Of a stretch of DNA of 8,388 bases, positions 6,258 to 8,388 are shown piece after piece. How positions within the stretch are numbered: the first letter of the stretch is position 1; the number at the start of each line of letters is the position of its first letter. The notes under the pieces were generated by a model. The model ran no database searches. It saw nothing but the letters and a program-made list of their open reading frames with translations, and was not told the DNA's origin. The DNA is taken from NCBI GenBank assembly GCA_002424815.1, contig DILB01000019.1, forward strand, positions 1-8,388, in the 5' to 3' direction. The position numbers and the translations under genes are program-made. This DNA comes from Caryophanales bacterium UBA5603. Its GTDB lineage: Bacteria; Bacillota_I; Bacilli_A; Izemoplasmatales; Hujiaoplasmataceae.

Positions 6258-6273
6258 AAACGCTCCTTTGAGA

Positions 6274-6288
6274 CAGTGAAATACACTG
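6274..6288. repeat. Short inverted repeat upstream of the DegV-family gene
   Basis: CAGTG and CACTG flank the five bases AAATA, just before the ribosome site of the degV-like gene. It could be an operator or a small leader hairpin. A 5-bp arm is short enough to occur by chance. Confidence 0.25.
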
Positions 6289-6422
6289 AGATATCATTAT
6301 CATAATATATTGGAGCTTAACATGGACTCTCTGATTCAAAAAAACAAGGATATTCATACACTTCATAAAAATAGAATTGCAAAATAACCACTCTCTAAAT
6401 CGTAGAATTAATGGTTGATGCA

Positions 6423-6451
6423 TTGAATATTCGCTCATAATGTGCTAAAAT
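6423..6451 (+). promoter_or_regulatory. Promoter of the XRE gene, probably giving leaderless mRNA
   Basis: TTGAAT (6423-6428) and TAAAAT (6446-6451) are separated by exactly 17 bases. A TG one base before the -10 box (6443-6444) makes it an extended -10. Only seven bases lie between the -10 box and the ATG at 6459, so transcription should begin at or beside the start codon. The 8-base palindrome GAATATTC (6425-6432) overlaps the -35 box. Confidence 0.6.
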
Positions 6452-6458
6452 CACTCAC

Positions 6459-7055
6459 ATGAATGAAAATGAACTTAAAGCACTGGTTGCGAAAAACTTA
6501 ATCCTTTACCGCAAGGCCAATCATTGGACCCAACTCGAATTAGCGGAAAAAATCAATTATTCGGATAAATCTGTTTCCAAATGGGAACGCGGTGAAAGTA
6601 TTCCGGATCTTTTAATTATGCATCAATTATCGCAATTATATGGGATAAAGATTGATGATTTATTAAAAGATAAGAAACAACCCATCAAACCCAAACGACA
6701 ACGCAATAAATTTCTAATTCCCTTAATGGCCGCTACTTCCGTTTATGCAATTGCGACCATCGTCTTTGTCTTTTTAGGAATCTTTGCGCCTGATTTAACC
6801 AATAGTTGGCTTGCCTTTATCTATGCAATTCCCGTTTCATTAGTGGTTTTTACCATCTTTTCGAAGATTTGGGGCAACCGCTTCATGGTCTTTATATTTG
6901 CTTCCGCTTTCTTATGGACCACGGCTTTAGCCATTCTTTTATCGTTTCATCATCCGAAAATTTGGTTATTCTTTATTGCGGCGATTCCTTTTCAAGTTTT
7001 ATGTATCTTATGGCTCACTTTAAAACCTAAAAAAAACGAAAAAAGCGATTCATAG
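6459..7055 (+). CDS. XRE-family regulator with four-helix membrane domain
   Basis: Residues 6-69 form a Cro/CI-type helix-turn-helix domain. LILYRKANHWTQLELAEKI (14-32) covers the first helices, YSDKSVSKWERGESIPD (34-50) carries the recognition helix and the hallmark SKWERG, and LYGIKIDDLL (60-69) closes the domain. A basic linker (70-84) leads to four hydrophobic segments at about 86-108, 116-135, 142-162 and 167-188. A membrane-tethered transcription regulator is therefore likely. XRE proteins with membrane tails are common in Bacillota and their signals are mostly unknown. No Shine-Dalgarno site precedes the ATG, and the promoter lies so close that the mRNA is probably leaderless. No alternative start fits, since the next methionine is residue 54. 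The gene is divergent from the degV-like gene over 201 bases and is closed by a hairpin. Its targets are unknown; autoregulation is plausible. Confidence 0.87.
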   Translation: MNENELKALVAKNLILYRKANHWTQLELAEKINYSDKSVSKWERGESIPDLLIMHQLSQLYGIKIDDLLKDKKQPIKPKRQRNKFLIPLMAATSVYAIATIVFVFLGIFAPDLTNSWLAFIYAIPVSLVVFTIFSKIWGNRFMVFIFASAFLWTTALAILLSFHHPKIWLFFIAAIPFQVLCILWLTLKPKKNEKSDS

Positions 7056-7087
7056 ATACTCAATACTTCATCAATATCTAATTCATC

Positions 7088-7126
7088 AACCATTCTTCAT
7101 CTTTTTCAAGATCGGGATGGTTTTTT
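7088..7126 (+). terminator. Rho-independent terminator after the XRE gene
   Basis: An outer stem pairs AACCATTC (7088-7095) with the segment ending in GGGATGGTT (7114-7122), using one G-T pair. An inner stem pairs ATCTT with AAGAT around TTTC. A run of six T (7121-7126), whose first two bases close the stem, follows. It lies 32 bases after the XRE stop and before the promoter of the carboxyltransferase gene. Confidence 0.75.
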
Positions 7127-7199
7127 GGTATTAATTCTTCGCTTTAACTCTATTCGTTGATTGCATCAATTTAATCATATTTATTTCTGCTTTTCGGTG

Positions 7200-7205
7200 T
7201 ATAAT
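7200..7205 (+). promoter_or_regulatory. Likely -10 box of the carboxyltransferase gene
   Basis: A perfect TATAAT lies 56 bases before the ATG at 7262, in the gap after the XRE terminator. No good -35 box is seen 16-18 bases upstream, where the sequence is only AT-rich, so an activator or another element may help. The rest of 7127-7261 shows nothing else that I can support. Confidence 0.4.
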
Positions 7206-7261
7206 ATTCATAAAAAGCGATTTTTATATTCGAATCAAAATAATAAAGTGCGGTGAGGCTT

Positions 7262-8388
7262 ATGTCCATTAAAATCGTTGAAACATCCTTAAGAGACGGT
7301 CATCAATCCCTCTTTGCAACCCGGATGACAACCGATGAGATTTTATCCGTTGTCTCCGATTTAGATCAAGCGGGATATTATGCTTTAGAAGTTTGGGGCG
7401 GCGCAACTTTTGATGCTTGTCTACGTTTTTTAAATGAAGACCCTTGGGAACGTTTAAGAAAGATTAAAGCCGCATGCAAGCACACGAAGTTACAAATGTT
7501 ATTTCGCGGTCAAAATATTTTAGGTTACCGTCATTACGCTGATGATATCGTCGACAAATTCGTTCAAAAATCGATTGAAAATGGCATTGATATTATCCGC
7601 ATTTTTGATGCCTTAAATGATATTCGTAATCTTAAATCCGCCGTCGAAGCGACTAAAAAGTATGGAGGGCATTGTCAAATCGCCTTAAGTTATACAACTT
7701 CTCCGGTTCATACGGTGGACTATTATGTCCAGTTAGCCAAAGCGGTGGAACACATGGGGGCCGATTCTTTATGTATTAAAGATATGGCTGGTGTTTTATT
7801 GCCTGAAGACGCCTACCAACTCATCACACGCTTAAAACAAAATACCCATCTGCCCATTGATCTACATTCTCATGCGACCGGTGGGATGATGGAAATGACT
7901 TATATGAAAGCCATTGAGGCGGGCGTTGATATCATTGATACGGCACTTTCGCCTTTCTCTGGAGGCACCTCACAACCCTCGACCGAAGCTTTTCAATATG
8001 CTTTAGCAAATACGCCCCATGACCCAAATCTAAACTTAACATATTTAGATAAAGCCGCTCAAACCATGACCTTGATTAAAGACAAATATTTACAAAATGG
8101 TTTATTAAACCCTAAAGCCCTCACCACCAATCCAAGCATTCTTAAATATCAATTGCCTGGCGGAATGCTTTCAAATCTCATGAGTCAATTAAAAGATCAA
8201 AAAGCCATGGATCGTTATGAAGAAGTATTAAAAGAAGTGCCTCAAGTCCGAAAAGACTTAGGATATCCACCGTTAGTAACGCCTTTATCACAAATGGTCG
8301 GAACACAAGCGGTTATGAATGTTTTATCGGGTGAACGTTATAAACTCGTCCCAAACGAAATCAAAGAATATCTCCGAGGACTTTACGG
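7262..8388 (+). CDS. oadA: Oxaloacetate decarboxylase alpha subunit-type carboxyltransferase, partial
   Basis: The frame is open from ATG to the right edge: 375 codons, C-terminus missing. The N-terminal barrel matches the carboxyltransferase domain shared by oxaloacetate decarboxylase alpha, pyruvate carboxylase and transcarboxylase 5S. ETSLRDGHQSLFATRM (7-22) has the metal ligand Asp12 and the catalytic Gln15. WGGATFDACLRFLNEDPWER (45-64) and FRGQNILGYRHY (81-92) follow, then RIFDALND (113-120). CIKDMAG (171-177) carries Lys173, carboxylated in relatives, and LHSHATGG (201-208) supplies His202 and His204. The protein moves the carboxyl group of oxaloacetate to a biotin carrier, giving pyruvate. 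Starting directly at this domain, without a biotin carboxylase part, favours OadA or PycB over full pyruvate carboxylase. Whether a biotin-carrier tail follows lies outside the window. GGTGAGG (7252-7258) is the ribosome site. The gene is richer in G+C than the left part of the window. Confidence 0.9.
   Translation, partial: MSIKIVETSLRDGHQSLFATRMTTDEILSVVSDLDQAGYYALEVWGGATFDACLRFLNEDPWERLRKIKAACKHTKLQMLFRGQNILGYRHYADDIVDKFVQKSIENGIDIIRIFDALNDIRNLKSAVEATKKYGGHCQIALSYTTSPVHTVDYYVQLAKAVEHMGADSLCIKDMAGVLLPEDAYQLITRLKQNTHLPIDLHSHATGGMMEMTYMKAIEAGVDIIDTALSPFSGGTSQPSTEAFQYALANTPHDPNLNLTYLDKAAQTMTLIKDKYLQNGLLNPKALTTNPSILKYQLPGGMLSNLMSQLKDQKAMDRYEEVLKEVPQVRKDLGYPPLVTPLSQMVGTQAVMNVLSGERYKLVPNEIKEYLRGLY

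Noticed and set aside
6244..6438. Minus-strand open frame of 64 codons upstream of the degV-like gene
   Set aside because: It has no family features, overlaps the promoter region and the degV-like start, and has no ribosome site; it looks like chance in AT-rich DNA.
1..8388. Mycoplasma genetic code (TGA read as tryptophan)
   Set aside because: TGA ends the peptide, radical SAM and S26 genes directly at or before the next start, and the tryptophans of the complete frames are TGG.
1..8388. CRISPR array, tRNA, rRNA or insertion sequence
   Set aside because: No regularly spaced repeats, no cloverleaf with a TTCRA arm, no rRNA-like sequence and no transposase or terminal inverted repeats were seen.

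Overview
The window is AT-rich DNA from a low-GC Gram-positive-type bacterium (Bacillota, or a relative such as Acholeplasma/Izemoplasma). Shine-Dalgarno sites are strong AGGAGG types, promoters are sigma-A-like, and one gene encodes a DegV/FakB protein, typical of Gram-positives. TGA ends several genes immediately before the next start, so the standard bacterial code is used, not the Mycoplasma code. A species name cannot be supported from this sequence alone.

Left part (1-4639, all minus strand): a compact gene set that looks like a ribosomally made, modified peptide (RiPP) pathway. In transcription order it holds a SPASM-type radical SAM enzyme (4639-3617), an HPr-kinase-like P-loop protein (3630-2758), a PqqD-like peptide-binding protein (2774-2511), a small S26/SipW-like peptidase (2509-2054) and a nucleotidyltransferase-fold protein (2061-880). 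These five genes overlap or nearly touch. A hairpin terminator follows, then a separate promoter driving a 45-residue peptide gene (706-569), which I propose as the substrate. Two bases after it comes a secreted protein that runs off the left edge (566-1). The peptide has a charged leader containing YTKPEVEIIEF and a short C-terminal part with one cysteine (SNTMCGEEIFG). My inference is that PqqD presents the leader to the radical SAM enzyme, the kinase-like and nucleotidyltransferase-like proteins add further changes, and the S26 protein removes the leader. No lasso cyclase, lanthipeptide enzyme or exporter is visible.

Middle (4752-6257, minus strand): a four-helix DUF2975 membrane protein with its own promoter, and a DegV-family fatty-acid-binding protein closed by a clear terminator.

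Right part (6459-8388, plus strand): an XRE regulator fused to a four-helix membrane domain, whose promoter sits so close to the ATG that the mRNA is probably leaderless, then a terminator, then the first 375 codons of an oxaloacetate decarboxylase alpha subunit-type carboxyltransferase cut by the window edge. In sampled rows the left cluster is clearly poorer in G+C than the degV/oadA side, which fits an acquired cassette next to housekeeping genes.
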